Source of the DNA: Candidatus Odinarchaeota archaeon
GTDB lineage: Archaea; Asgardarchaeota; Baldrarchaeia; Baldrarchaeales; DXJG01
Direction of reading: 5' to 3'
DNA length: 28,393 nt
Assembly: GCA_021158895.1 (NCBI GenBank)
Contig: JAGGSW010000046.1
Span: 1 to 28,393 of the forward strand
Shown: piece after piece, positions 7,252 to 15,657 of the stretch
Layout: every line of letters starts with the position of its first letter
How positions within the stretch are numbered: position 1 is the stretch's first letter
Made by a program: the position numbers and the translations under genes
The notes under the pieces: generated by a model
Databases searched by the model: none
What the model was told of the DNA's origin: nothing
The model's input: only the letters and a program-made list of their open reading frames with translations

Positions 7252-8559
7252 TTATTGTAAGTCACATTTCATCCATGTTGTTCTTGTTTGTTCGGGTTCG
7301 CCAAAGGGGTTTCCAGTGTTGAGGATGTTTGTGAGAACTTTTTGGTGTGGTGGTGCTGTATAACCTGCCTTTTGTAGTCTACTTCTTAGCTTTGTTACCA
7401 TTTTCGGTATGTTAAGTTCTAAGGGACAGGCTTGGGCGCATTTTGCGCAGAGAGTGCATGTGTATGCTGGTCCTGCGGTCTTTTCCATTCCGTGTGTGAA
7501 TGCTGTATAGATGGTTCCGATTGCTCCGATGTATTTGTAGCCGTATGTCCCTCCTATTCTTTGATATACGGGGCAGACATTGAGGCAGCTGCCACATCGG
7601 ATGCATTGAAGCGTTTCTTTGAAGTCTGGGTCTTTTAGCATGTTTGTTCTTCCGTTGTCTAATAATATTAGGTGTAGTTCTTTTGGTCCGTGAACTCCTA
7701 TGGTTGTGGTGAATTCTATGTCTGCTGTTCTACTTGGACCCGTTATTAGCGATATATAACTTGTCATTGTTTGCCCTGTAGCGTAGATGGGAAGAATTCG
7801 CGTGATAATGAAGGCATCTTCGATGGTAGGGTTTATTTTTTCTATTCCCGCTATACATATGTGAACTGGAGGCGCGTTTGTTACAAATCTTCCGTTTCCC
7901 TCATTTGTCACTAGTAATATTGTTCCGGTGTCTGCTGCAATGGCATTTGCACCAGATATACCGATATCTGCTTTTATGAACTTCTCTCTTAAAAGTTTCC
8001 GGGCTGCCAATGTTATTTCGGTTATTTCTTGGGATATTTTTTCTCCTGTAAGTTTGGAGAACAGTTTTGAGATTTTTTCTCTTGGGATGTGGATGGCGGG
8101 TGCTACGAAGTGAGAGGGTTTTTCTTCGAGTTGTTGAATTATAAATTCACCTAGGTCTGTTTCTATAACTTCTATGTTGTGTTTTTCTAGATATTCGTTT
8201 AGGGAGATTTCCTCTGTGGTCATTGATTTCGATTTTACAACTAGCTTTGCTTCATGTTCTTCACAAATTTCTAAAACTTTTTTATTAGCTTCCTCTGCTG
8301 TCTTCGCTAAGTAAAAGGTCCCTCCAACAGCTTCTATGCTCTCTTTTACTTCTTTGATAAACGTTTCAAGCTGGTCAATTGCATTTTGCCTAATTTCTCT
8401 AACTCTCTTAAGAAGTTCTTCTACGTTTTTTATTTGTTTTAGAGCGTTGTCCTTGTTCTCGGTGATTTTTTGAGCTGCTTTCTTTATTGTTTTTGTGATT
8501 TCTTCTTTGGAGAGAGTTTCTATTATTGTGTTTTTGTAGATTTCATACCAGTCTTTCAT
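7252..8559 (-). CDS. lutB: LutB-like LUD-domain protein with two [4Fe-4S] motifs
   Basis: A 435-residue protein. The N-terminal ~300 residues form a LUD (LutB/LutC, formerly DUF162) domain (GISGANAIAADTGTILLVTN, TGPSRTADIEF, GVHGPKELHLILLDNGR). Two ferredoxin-type clusters follow: CIRCGSCLNVCP (~319-330) and CTLCAKCAQACP (~368-379). In bacteria LutABC oxidises L-lactate to pyruvate; here the physiological substrate is uncertain. ATG 8559 overlaps the TGA of the upstream gene as ATGA, and GAGGG precedes it, so I reject a longer frame up to 8667 that would read through the neighbour with a low-complexity, His/Lys-rich leader. It probably works in complex with the CCG-domain protein upstream. 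No lutC is present. Confidence 0.82.
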   Translation of the reverse strand: MKDWYEIYKNTIIETLSKEEITKTIKKAAQKITENKDNALKQIKNVEELLKRVREIRQNAIDQLETFIKEVKESIEAVGGTFYLAKTAEEANKKVLEICEEHEAKLVVKSKSMTTEEISLNEYLEKHNIEVIETDLGEFIIQQLEEKPSHFVAPAIHIPREKISKLFSKLTGEKISQEITEITLAARKLLREKFIKADIGISGANAIAADTGTILLVTNEGNGRFVTNAPPVHICIAGIEKINPTIEDAFIITRILPIYATGQTMTSYISLITGPSRTADIEFTTTIGVHGPKELHLILLDNGRTNMLKDPDFKETLQCIRCGSCLNVCPVYQRIGGTYGYKYIGAIGTIYTAFTHGMEKTAGPAYTCTLCAKCAQACPLELNIPKMVTKLRSRLQKAGYTAPPHQKVLTNILNTGNPFGEPEQTRTTWMKCDLQ

Positions 8560-9287
8560 AGTTTTCCCTCTATCCTTTTTATGACGAATTCTGTGAGATC
8601 CATTACCTGTATGGGTATGTTTAGGGTTTCGGCTGTTTTTCTCATGTTGTAAACGCAAAATGGACAAGTGGTGATTAAATAGCGTGTTTTTGTTTCAAGT
8701 GCTTCTCTTAGTCTGTCTTCTGCTATTGCTGCTGTGAGTTCGCGGTACGTGCTCATTAGTCCTCCACCTGCTCCACAGCAATTGGAGTTCATATAGGAGT
8801 TTTTCATTTCGATGATTTTTGTGTTAAATGCTTTGATTACTTGACGAGGTTCCTCGAAGATTCCCATGTGCCTGCCAAGGTGGCAGGGATCATGGTAGGT
8901 AACTGTGAGAGGTGCTAGATCTGGGACTGATATTTTCCCGTTGTTTATTATGTCAGCGAGAAGTTGGGAAGTGTGGAGGACTGTGAAGGGCGGTTTAATG
9001 TCGAGGTATTCGTAGTAGTCTTTTGCAAAGGTTCTGTAGCATCCCGCGCACGATGTTGCAACCGTGTTTATGTTTTTGTTTTCAATGGTGGTTATAGTTT
9101 GTTTTGCAAGTTTTTCTACCTCTTCTAACATCCCGTATCTTATTAATACTGATCCACAGCATGTTTCGTTGCTTCCAAGCGTTTCAAAGCTTATTTGGGC
9201 ATGTTTTAAGATTTTTACCGTGCTTTTTGCTATTTCTTTTACGCGGTAGGACGCCATGCAACCGACCCAGTACAAGATTTTCCTCAT
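8556..9287 (-). CDS. lutA: LutA/HdrB-like cysteine-rich (CCG-domain) protein
   Basis: A 243-residue protein with two cysteine-rich CCG domains. The first has YWVGCMASYR and later ETCCGSVLIRYG; the second has YHDPCHLGRHMG and later NCCGAGGGLMSTY. This architecture is shared by LutA, GlpC and heterodisulfide reductase subunit B, where the cysteines hold a non-cubane [4Fe-4S] cluster or accept electrons. The overlap with lutB (ATGA) makes a two-gene operon, so an electron-transferring oxidoreductase is the likely job. ATG 9287 is chosen because the family starts just before the K-x-x-Y/F-W-x-G-C motif; GAGGT lies ten bases upstream. Upstream alternatives are TTG 9320 and GTG 9296. The symbol follows its operon partner; an Hdr-like role is possible. 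Confidence 0.78.
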   Translation of the reverse strand: MRKILYWVGCMASYRVKEIAKSTVKILKHAQISFETLGSNETCCGSVLIRYGMLEEVEKLAKQTITTIENKNINTVATSCAGCYRTFAKDYYEYLDIKPPFTVLHTSQLLADIINNGKISVPDLAPLTVTYHDPCHLGRHMGIFEEPRQVIKAFNTKIIEMKNSYMNSNCCGAGGGLMSTYRELTAAIAEDRLREALETKTRYLITTCPFCVYNMRKTAETLNIPIQVMDLTEFVIKRIEGKL

Positions 9288-9507
9288 GTGATGCACGACC
9301 TCAAATCCCAGTTTGCACAAAGGGAAGGTTATGAAAGGTTGTAGTGAAACTTCTTTAAGATAATTTTGGGAAACTGTTAAAACTTAGAAGTGATTTTCTA
9401 CGTTTTGTTAAAATGTTGTAGTGTCCAACTTTAATCGGAATAATTGTTTAAAGGCCGATTTGACATAACATTTGTGTAGTAAACTTGTTAATATTGTCTG
9501 GTTTGAT

Positions 9508-10215
9508 TTATCTTTGCTTTACTTTGTTTATTCTTGTTTCCGGTAGGTTTATTGCTGTTTCATAGGCGTATATTATTCTTGACGCTACTGTCCATGCTTC
9601 CAGCGGCTCTGGATCTATTGATACTTTTAAATCGGCCAACTGTAAGTGTTCTTTTTTAAATGTTCCATGCGGAAATCCTCCCACTATCGCCGCTAGCTTT
9701 TCATGTTTTGAAAGTTCTTTCATTAATTGTAAAAGTTCTACTGGTTCGCCTTCCCCCGTGAAGATTACCGTCATGGTTGGTTTTATTTCTTCTAACAGTC
9801 CTTTCAATGTTTTCGGTCTAAGTTTTATCAATGTTTTCCCCTTTGGAGGTACTTTTCTTTTCACAAATAATTGCTCCATTAGTCCTACAAATCGGTTATA
9901 GTTTTTTGGTAGTCTTGTTTCTGGGTTAATATATAATACTTTATCGTTTATTGTGTGCACGTATGTTTGCAGCAAACCTTCTTTGTTTAGAGGTGTTCCA
10001 AGCACGTTAAGTAAAGTTATGTGAACTATATCTGGCCTACCTCTCTTCTTAGCGTCTTTTAAATTTCTCATGTAATAGTGGTGGCGTGACGAATCAAGCA
10101 ATAGTTCCTTCGGTTTTTTCCCTCTTTTCATCGCCTGAAGTCTAATTGCTTTATATTGTCTTAACTCCGGCGGTATTGTTTCCAGCGATGATTCCGCCAA
10201 TATAAAAATAAGCAT
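9508..10215 (-). CDS. nep1: Nep1/Emg1 16S rRNA pseudouridine N1-methyltransferase
   Basis: A 235-residue SPOUT-class protein. The motifs LLDSSRHHYYM, GRPDIVHITLL, TGEGEPVELL and VGGFPHGTF are those of Nep1, which methylates N1 of a pseudouridine in helix 35 of small-subunit rRNA and assists 30S assembly. The C-terminal trefoil-knot SAM site is intact (GGFPHG). ATG 10215 is chosen over a frame start at 10239 because AAGGTG lies seven bases upstream and Nep1 proteins begin with a short hydrophobic strand (MLIFILAES). The start of the gene uses mixed codons, while its last ~90 bases are T-poor. Confidence 0.93.
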   Translation of the reverse strand: MLIFILAESSLETIPPELRQYKAIRLQAMKRGKKPKELLLDSSRHHYYMRNLKDAKKRGRPDIVHITLLNVLGTPLNKEGLLQTYVHTINDKVLYINPETRLPKNYNRFVGLMEQLFVKRKVPPKGKTLIKLRPKTLKGLLEEIKPTMTVIFTGEGEPVELLQLMKELSKHEKLAAIVGGFPHGTFKKEHLQLADLKVSIDPEPLEAWTVASRIIYAYETAINLPETRINKVKQR

Positions 10216-10343
10216 GCTCTTACACCTTGTAGTTTTCAAGCGTTAAAGGTTAAATAGTTTACTGAAATCAGAAGAAATCAGCTATTCTAGCTAAAACTTC
10301 ACCAGAGAACCATTAAGATAATGAAATACCAACTTCATGCAAC

Positions 10344-11210
10344 TTACTTCTCTTTTTCTGCAATATCCCTCAAAATTTTCGGAGTTTTTGCAAGGATATC
10401 GGGTGATAGTTTTCGCCGCGGCTTTCTCGCCATTATAAATCCCTGTGCAACGTTTCCTTCCGGATCCTCTACGAAGTCGATATCCTCGAAAAATATCCAT
10501 GTGAATGCCATTAGCTCTGCTAGCCCCCAAAAATATGTCTCTAAAATTACTGGTCTTGATCTGCTCACTAAATCGATTACTGCACGGTCAAAGGTTCCTT
10601 TTAACATGTCGTAGCCTGCATGTGTCGATATTACCATTCTTTCCTCGTCTACCTTTTCTATCAGCACCTCTTTGTATCCTCGTTGATAAAATATTCTATA
10701 AATTCTATCGCTTTCTTCCATTATCATAAGTCCATCGTTTAGGAGCGTTTCGCTTGCGGATGCTAGAAGTCTAACCATGTCCCATGGATTGAAATGTGGA
10801 GCAGAAAGACCATACATTAAAATTATATCAGCTTTTGTTTCAAGTGTATGTGTTTTTCTTGCGTCAACTTTAATCACACATATATCTTTTTTGAGTTCTT
10901 TGTATCCCCATTCTTTAGCAATTTTAAGAGCATTTTCACGTAGATCGGTGAGAGTTAAATTTATATTGATATTCTTTTCGCTAAGAACTTTTGCTAGGGC
11001 TACCCCTCCAATGCCCATGCCACTACATATTTCCAATATGTGGATTTGAGGTTTATTTTGAATCAGTGCTTTAAACCATTCATGTTCTATAAGAATTTGA
11101 AATCTCCTAACAGCTTTCTCATATCTTTTGAACCCTTCTTCAGTTCTGGGATCTTCAGGAAAACTAAACACATTATAAAAAGATTTTAGCAGGTTATCAT
11201 GTTTCTTCAT
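10344..11210 (-). CDS. Class I SAM-dependent methyltransferase
   Basis: A 288-residue soluble protein. SAM-binding motif I is ILEICSGMGIGGVALAKVL (~residues 58-76), the acidic end of strand 2 is LTLTDLRENAL, motif III covers VIKVDARK, and IILMYGLSAPHFNPW fits motif IV. These identify a Rossmann-fold methyltransferase; the substrate cannot be told. The C-terminus (ARKPRRKLSPDILAKTPKIL) is basic. ATG 11210 follows GGTGAT at a spacing of five. It lies upstream of nep1 on the same strand with a ~130-base gap, so a link to rRNA or translation is possible but unproven. Confidence 0.82.
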   Translation of the reverse strand: MKKHDNLLKSFYNVFSFPEDPRTEEGFKRYEKAVRRFQILIEHEWFKALIQNKPQIHILEICSGMGIGGVALAKVLSEKNININLTLTDLRENALKIAKEWGYKELKKDICVIKVDARKTHTLETKADIILMYGLSAPHFNPWDMVRLLASASETLLNDGLMIMEESDRIYRIFYQRGYKEVLIEKVDEERMVISTHAGYDMLKGTFDRAVIDLVSRSRPVILETYFWGLAELMAFTWIFFEDIDFVEDPEGNVAQGFIMARKPRRKLSPDILAKTPKILRDIAEKEK

Positions 11211-11364
11211 TTCTTATCACCATGCTTATTACTCAAAATATGCCGAGTTCTCATATGCCACAATTCTCGTAACCAATCTAGTATCTTTCACATCTTATAT
11301 TTGGTCAATTTTCTATCAACATGATTATATTGCTATTCAAGTCTTTATTTATGGGTGTGCTTTA

Positions 11365-11706
11365 TTGAGGAGAAAGTTGGATCAGCTGCTTGTTAAGGAT
11401 ATTGCTAGGCAGCGAATTGAGCTCTTGTTTGAGATGGCGGATAAGATTTATAGGCAGTACCCCGATTTAGCGCAACGCTATATTGATTTAGCCCGTAAAA
11501 TCGGCATGAGGTGCAGAGTTAAAATTCCCAGACGGTTAAAGCGTAGAATTTGTAAACATTGTAAAAGTTTTCTTATTCCAGGTGTTAATTGTAGGGTTAG
11601 GCTTCGTACAAATAGGTTTCCTCACTTGGTTGTTACATGTTTAAGGTGTGGTAGACAGATGCGTTACCCGTATAAGATAGGTGGTAAAAGTGCAAAAAAG
11701 GTTTAA
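11365..11706 (+). CDS. rnp4: RNase P protein component 4 (Rpp21 family)
   Basis: A 113-residue protein. An N-terminal helical part (RQRIELLFEMADKIYRQYPD) is followed by a zinc ribbon with C63-x2-C66 (CKHC) and C92-x2-C95 (CLRC) and the typical LIPGVNCRVRLR between them. Rnp4 pairs with Rnp1 to activate the specificity domain of RNase P RNA for tRNA 5' maturation. The start is TTG; no in-frame ATG lies upstream and the family starts with the same basic helix. A GGTG sits upstream at 11353-11356. It opens the long plus-strand translation block. A TATA-like GATTATATTG at 11323 could be the promoter. Confidence 0.93.
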   Translation: MRRKLDQLLVKDIARQRIELLFEMADKIYRQYPDLAQRYIDLARKIGMRCRVKIPRRLKRRICKHCKSFLIPGVNCRVRLRTNRFPHLVVTCLRCGRQMRYPYKIGGKSAKKV

Positions 11707-11977
11707 GACGTTGATTAGCGAGGTTCGACATGCATCAGCAACTATTAGAATAGGGAAAGCAGGTATCACTGAGGGTTTAATTAAGGAAATTAAAAAGAAT
11801 CTTGAAGCTATGGGAGTTGTTAAAGTTAAGATTTTACGTTCTGCTTTAACTCACGGAGATAGGTTTGAACTGGCTAGAAAGGTTGCTGAGTTAACTAGCA
11901 CGAAGCTCATCGAGGTTAGAGGTAGAACTTTCATAATTGCTTCTCCTTTCGGTAAAAGAAAGGTTTTTAAGGAATAA
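11690..11977 (+). CDS. YhbY/CRM-domain RNA-binding protein
   Basis: A 95-residue single CRM (YhbY) domain: RIGKAGITEGLIKEIKKNLE matches the GxxG-type loop and first helix, and VKVKILRSAL the core strand. CRM proteins bind rRNA or pre-ribosomal particles. The gene overlaps the end of rnp4 by 17 bases. GTG 11690 is chosen because GGTGG (11680-11684) lies five bases upstream; GTG 11681 has no ribosome-binding site. Linkage to rnp4 and S19e supports a role in ribosome or RNA maturation. Confidence 0.87.
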   Translation: MQKRFKTLISEVRHASATIRIGKAGITEGLIKEIKKNLEAMGVVKVKILRSALTHGDRFELARKVAELTSTKLIEVRGRTFIIASPFGKRKVFKE

Positions 11978-12030
11978 TTATATTTGTTGTCTGCACTATT
12001 ATCGTCTTCTTGTATTAATGTTAGGAGAGT

Positions 12031-12489
12031 ATGAGTATGGCCACGGTGTACGATGTCCCTGCCGATATATTAATTAGGAGAATAGCTGAAGAGTTAAAGA
12101 AAAGCGATAAAATTAAGCCTCCGGAATGGGCTGCTTACGTAAAAACCGGAGTACACAAGGAGAATCCACCTGTTGACCCCGATTGGTGGTATATCAGGTG
12201 TGCATCCATTTTAAGAAAACTTTACATTCATGGGCCGATTGGCGTTTCGAGGCTGAGAACCGCGTATGGTGGCAGAAAAAATAGGGGAGTAAAGCCGGAA
12301 CATTTTAGAAAAGGTAGTGGAACAATCATTAGAAAAATTCTTCAACAATTAGAGGAAGCCAAACTAGTTGAAAAAGCTGATAAATCCGGTAGAAGGCTCA
12401 CTCCACTCGGTAGATCGTTTCTCGATAGACTGGCATACGAGGTAAAGCTTAAACTTCAAAAAGAAATACCAGAACTTAAGAAATATTAG
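12031..12489 (+). CDS. rps19e: Ribosomal protein S19e
   Basis: A 152-residue small-subunit protein specific to Archaea and eukaryotes. Recognisable blocks are VYDVPADILIRRIAEELK, PPEWAAYVKTGVHKE, DWWYIRCASILRKLY, the GP-I-GVSRLRTAYGGRKNRG loop and RLTPLGRSFLDRLA. It assists small-subunit maturation and sits on the 30S head. GGAG (12024-12027) is three bases from ATG 12031 and nine from ATG 12037, so the second ATG may be the real start, removing two residues. It lies 53 bases after the CRM gene and just before the PDCD5 gene. Confidence 0.96.
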   Translation: MSMATVYDVPADILIRRIAEELKKSDKIKPPEWAAYVKTGVHKENPPVDPDWWYIRCASILRKLYIHGPIGVSRLRTAYGGRKNRGVKPEHFRKGSGTIIRKILQQLEEAKLVEKADKSGRRLTPLGRSFLDRLAYEVKLKLQKEIPELKKY

Positions 12490-12509
12490 TTTAATTGGAG
12501 ATGATACTG

Positions 12510-12842
12510 TTGTCCGAGGACGAAGAACTAGAAGAAATACAGAGAAGGAAACTGTTAGAGTTACAGAGGCAAATAGCGGAGGCCCGGCGAAGAGAAGAAA
12601 TGAGAAGACAGCTTGAAATGCAGAAACAAGCCATACTTAGGAGAATATTATCTTCCGAAGCTAGAGAAAGGCTCACCCGTATAAAAATGGTTAGGCCTGA
12701 ATTTGCAGAAAGATTAGAATTAGAATTAATAAGGCTGGCTCAAGCTGGGAGACTTCCTATCCCTCTTAGTGACGATCAACTTAAGATGATTCTTAAGAGA
12801 CTTCAAGGGGGAAGAAGAGAAACAAAAATAAAATTTAGATAA
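12510..12842 (+). CDS. PDCD5-family DNA-binding protein
   Basis: A 110-residue highly charged helical protein matching the archaeal PDCD5 (TFAR19) family: DEELEEIQRRKLLELQRQ, then ILSSEARERLTRIKMVRPEF and LPIPLSDDQLKMILKRL. It is cytosolic; the archaeal members bind DNA or chaperones and their exact role is unsettled. I choose TTG 12510 because GGAGATGAT (12497-12505) lies four bases upstream and family members start near this point; ATG 12501 and TTG 12495 lie inside or before that site. It forms a tight cluster with S19e, L39e and L31e, as in many archaea. Confidence 0.92.
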   Translation: MSEDEELEEIQRRKLLELQRQIAEARRREEMRRQLEMQKQAILRRILSSEARERLTRIKMVRPEFAERLELELIRLAQAGRLPIPLSDDQLKMILKRLQGGRRETKIKFR

Positions 12843-12853
12843 GGTGAAATGCC

Positions 12854-13009
12854 TTGGCCAGAAATAAACCTTTAGGTAAAAAACTTAGACTTGCATCTGC
12901 TCTTAAAGAAAATAGAAGCGTTCCTACTTGGATTATTGTACGTACTAAGGGTAAAGTTCGTACGCATCCTAAAAAAAGATCCTGGAGAAATAGGAAAATA
13001 AAGCCATAA
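12854..13009 (+). CDS. rpl39e: Ribosomal protein L39e
   Basis: A very small gene, 51 residues, starting with TTG six bases after AAGGTGA. The protein (MARNKPLGKKLRLASALKEN at its start, then SVPTWIIVRTKG, ending RSWRNRKIKP) matches L39e over its full length. L39e lines the peptide exit tunnel of the large subunit. It sits between PDCD5 and L31e, 11 and 13 bases from each. Confidence 0.96.
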   Translation: MARNKPLGKKLRLASALKENRSVPTWIIVRTKGKVRTHPKKRSWRNRKIKP

Positions 13010-13022
13010 GGGAGGATGTTTC

Positions 13023-13334
13023 ATGGCGTTGGAAGAAGAAAGGGAAGTAGGTGAAGAAAAGGAAGTCTCAGAAGAAATACTTGAAGAGAGAATCTATGTC
13101 ATACCGCTTGCCAAAAAGTTTATTTATACTCCTAGGCAAAAAAGAGCAGAAAAAGCAATTCGCGTTCTTAAAGAATTTGTTGAAAGGCATATGAAACCCG
13201 AAAAAATTATTATTGACCCTGAAGTTAATGAAAAAATCTGGGAGAGAGGTATTCAGTCACCTCCCCGCAAAATTAGAGTTAGAGTGACTAAGGACAAGGA
13301 GGGTGTTGTTAAGGTTTTCTTAGCGGAGAGGTGA
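13023..13334 (+). CDS. rpl31e: Ribosomal protein L31e
   Basis: A 103-residue large-subunit protein of Archaea and eukaryotes. The core is ERIYVIPLAKKFIYTPRQKR, then AEKAIRVLKEFVERHMK and VNEKIWERGIQSPPRKIRVR. The first ~22 residues are a highly acidic extension (EEEREVGEEKEVSEE) not needed for the fold. GGGAGGATG precedes ATG 13023. Its 3' end contains the ribosome-binding site of the next gene. Confidence 0.96.
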   Translation: MALEEEREVGEEKEVSEEILEERIYVIPLAKKFIYTPRQKRAEKAIRVLKEFVERHMKPEKIIIDPEVNEKIWERGIQSPPRKIRVRVTKDKEGVVKVFLAER

Positions 13335-13338
13335 TTTC

Positions 13339-14004
13339 TTGGTTGTTATTCGCACAAATTTCAATGGTAATCCTAATCTTGGTGTTTACGCTATCGCAAC
13401 TGACAAATACGTTTTGGTTCGCTTCGATCTTTATCAAAAAACCTTAGATAAATTGAAAGAAACATTTAAGGTTCCTGTTTTAAGAACTAAAATTGCTGAA
13501 AGTCCAATTATCGGTATTTTTGCGGTCGGTAATTCTAACGGTATATTGGTTCCTTATTTTACTTTAGATAGTGAAATTAAAATGTTAAAAGAAGAACTTG
13601 ACATTATCGTAGAAAGGGTACCTAGTAAGATGACAGCCTTGGGTAATATTATTCTGGCGAATGATAAAGGTGCTATTGCGCATCCGGGACTAGAACGAAA
13701 AGCTATTAAAGTTATTGAGGATGTTTTAGACGTCGAGGTAGTATGCGGTAAAATTTATAGGTTGCCACTTGTAGGTTCCATGAGTGTTGCTACAAATAAA
13801 GGCGCTATTGTACATCCCATGGCTTCGGACGAAGAATTGGAATGGCTCAGTTCTGTACTCAAAGTTCCTGTTGATATTGGAACAGTAAATCACGGTTCAC
13901 CATTTGTAGGTGCTGGAATGATAGCTAACTCCTATGGCGCTGCTACAGGTCTTCTAACAACAGGTCCCGAACTTTTAAGAATAGAAAGAGCTTTAGAAAT
14001 ATAA
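13339..14004 (+). CDS. eif6: Translation initiation factor aIF6
   Basis: A 221-residue protein with the five-fold repeated pseudo-symmetric IF6 fold: NPNLGVYAIATDKYVLV, SPIIGIFAVGNSNGILV, TALGNIILANDKGAIAHPGL, GSMSVATNKGAIVHP and AGMIANSYGAATG. aIF6 binds the 50S subunit and prevents premature joining with 30S. The start is TTG, four bases after the L31e stop, with GAGAGGTGAT reaching back into that gene. The L31e-aIF6-LX order is a standard archaeal cluster. Confidence 0.97.
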   Translation: MVVIRTNFNGNPNLGVYAIATDKYVLVRFDLYQKTLDKLKETFKVPVLRTKIAESPIIGIFAVGNSNGILVPYFTLDSEIKMLKEELDIIVERVPSKMTALGNIILANDKGAIAHPGLERKAIKVIEDVLDVEVVCGKIYRLPLVGSMSVATNKGAIVHPMASDEELEWLSSVLKVPVDIGTVNHGSPFVGAGMIANSYGAATGLLTTGPELLRIERALEI

Positions 14005-14024
14005 CTTAAAGGAGGAAATTGACG

Positions 14025-14267
14025 ATGGCAACCTCAGAAGTCAAAATATATAGGATCATTGGTGAATACAGAAAAAATCTGATGAAAATAAGATTTTCCA
14101 AAGAGGTAAGAGCTTTAAAGCCTGAAGACGCCCTTGAAATAGTTTTTTCGGAAATTGGAAGCACTCACAAGGTGAAGAGAAGAGATATTAAAATACTTGA
14201 GATCAAGGAGATAAAGCCCGAAGAAGTTAAATCTGTTTTAATTAAAGGTCTTTTAGGTTTACATTAG
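14025..14267 (+). CDS. rplX: Ribosomal protein LX (L18ae/L20e type)
   Basis: An 80-residue protein with VKIYRIIGEYRKNLMKIRFS, then VRALKPEDALEIVFSEIGST and KVKRRDIKILEI, as in archaeal LX. It is a large-subunit protein. AGGAGG (14010-14015) is nine bases from ATG 14025 and only three from TTG 14019, so ATG 14025 is preferred. It lies between aIF6 and prefoldin alpha, the common archaeal order. Confidence 0.93.
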   Translation: MATSEVKIYRIIGEYRKNLMKIRFSKEVRALKPEDALEIVFSEIGSTHKVKRRDIKILEIKEIKPEEVKSVLIKGLLGLH

Positions 14268-14281
14268 GGAGGATCCTATCA

Positions 14282-14707
14282 TTGTCAAAAGAAAATGTAG
14301 AAAAAACAATGCAAAGGCTCATTTTAGAATATAATTGGTATAAGTCGCAAGCTGAAACTCTACAAAAGGAAATCAACGTTCTAACATCATACGTAGAGCA
14401 GCTAACCCTCACTATGACAACCATTGAAAATATTCGCAAAGGTGAGGGTAAAGAAGAAATCCTTGTCCCAGTAGGGTCGAGAACCTTCATAAAAGCCAAA
14501 CTTGTAGACCCTAATAAAGTCATAATTCATCTAGGGGCCGATGTTGCCGCTGAAAAAACGCTAGATGATGCACAAAAACTGCTTGAGGAAAGACTTGGCG
14601 AAGTACAAGAAGTATTAAATGAAAGAAGAAAATTGCTTGATCAAGTAATTGCCAAACTTGGAGACCTACAGAACCAACTAAATCAGCTTAGTCAAAAAAC
14701 TAGGTAA
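14282..14707 (+). CDS. pfdA: Prefoldin subunit alpha
   Basis: A 141-residue protein made of two long coiled-coil helices (residues ~5-48 and ~90-140) joined by a beta-hairpin part (EEILVPVGSRTFIKAKLVDP, VIIHLGADVAAEK). Prefoldin alpha2-beta4 holds unfolded proteins and passes them to the thermosome. The start is TTG, nine bases after GGGAGG. It ends 24 bases before ftsY; the LX-pfdA-ftsY order is conserved across Archaea. Confidence 0.95.
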   Translation: MSKENVEKTMQRLILEYNWYKSQAETLQKEINVLTSYVEQLTLTMTTIENIRKGEGKEEILVPVGSRTFIKAKLVDPNKVIIHLGADVAAEKTLDDAQKLLEERLGEVQEVLNERRKLLDQVIAKLGDLQNQLNQLSQKTR

Positions 14708-14731
14708 ACTCAAAGATCTCAGGTGACATTA

Positions 14732-15643
14732 ATGCTAGAGAAGTTAAGAACTGCTCTTAAAAGCTTCACAGAGAAAATCAGCAAAAAAACTTTAACAGAA
14801 AAAAGATTAGACGACGCCTTATGGGACCTTAAACTTGCCTTGCTTAGTAGTGATGTAGCATTACCAGTTGCGGAGAAAATCGCAGAAGATGTTAAAAAAT
14901 CCTTACTGGGACAAAAAATAGGACTGCTCGAAAACACTAAAAAAGTCGTTGCGGATGCGATTAAAGAAACCATCATGGAAATACTAACTCCAAAAGAAGA
15001 AGTCGACTTCTTTAAAATGATAGAAGAGAAAAGAAAACAAAAAGAACCTACTGTAATTGTTTTTGTAGGTTTTAATGGAACTGGAAAAACAACTACAATA
15101 GCCAAACTAGCTTATCTCCTCAAAAAGAAAGGTTATAGCGTTGTACTAGCTGCAAGTGACACTTTCAGAGCCGGATCAATAGAACAACTAGAAGAACATG
15201 CAAAAAGACTAGGAGTCAGAGTCATAAAACACAAATACGGGTCAGACGCCGCTGCTGTCGCATTTGATGCAATCAACCATGCAAAAGCCAAAGGTATTGA
15301 TGTTGTCTTAATTGACACCGCTGGAAGAGCTCAAACAGATAAAAACCTAATGGACGAAATGAGAAAAATAATAAGAGTAACTGAACCTGATCTCGTAATT
15401 TTTGTTGGAGATGCGCTAGCTGGCAATGATGCATTAGTACAAGCTGAAAAATTTAACGAAGCTGTAGAAATAAGTGGATCCATATTAACGAAAGTCGATG
15501 CAGACGTGAAGGGTGGAGCAGCTCTTTCAATAACTTACATAACGGGAAAACCCATATTATTTATTGGTGTGGGACAAAAATACGAAGATTTAAAACCCTT
15601 TGATCCTAAATGGTTCACAGAAAAAATAACCAAATTTAACTAA
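14732..15643 (+). CDS. ftsY: Signal recognition particle receptor FtsY
   Basis: A 303-residue SRP GTPase. The N-domain spans residues ~1-95; the G-domain has P-loop GFNGTGKTT (~113-121), DTFRAGSIEQLE (insertion box), DTAGRAQTDKNLM (~195-207) and TKVDADVKGG. FGVGQKYEDLKPFDP-like GVGQKYEDLKPFDP is the FtsY signature near the end. It docks the ribosome-SRP complex at the SecYE channel. ATG 14732 is chosen because AGGTGA ends five bases upstream; GTG 14723 overlaps that site. The short N-terminus has no acidic A-domain, as in many archaea. Confidence 0.97.
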   Translation: MLEKLRTALKSFTEKISKKTLTEKRLDDALWDLKLALLSSDVALPVAEKIAEDVKKSLLGQKIGLLENTKKVVADAIKETIMEILTPKEEVDFFKMIEEKRKQKEPTVIVFVGFNGTGKTTTIAKLAYLLKKKGYSVVLAASDTFRAGSIEQLEEHAKRLGVRVIKHKYGSDAAAVAFDAINHAKAKGIDVVLIDTAGRAQTDKNLMDEMRKIIRVTEPDLVIFVGDALAGNDALVQAEKFNEAVEISGSILTKVDADVKGGAALSITYITGKPILFIGVGQKYEDLKPFDPKWFTEKITKFN

Positions 15644-15657
15644 TCGAGGGGATTTAA

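Noticed and set aside
8560..8667. 36-residue N-terminal extension of LutB
   Set aside because: Lies within lutA in another frame, is His/Lys/Thr-rich without similarity to LUD proteins, and the ATGA overlap gives a better start.
10291..10530. Minus-strand frame overlapping the methyltransferase end
   Set aside because: Out of frame with a protein that has clear SAM motifs; its translation is not protein-like.
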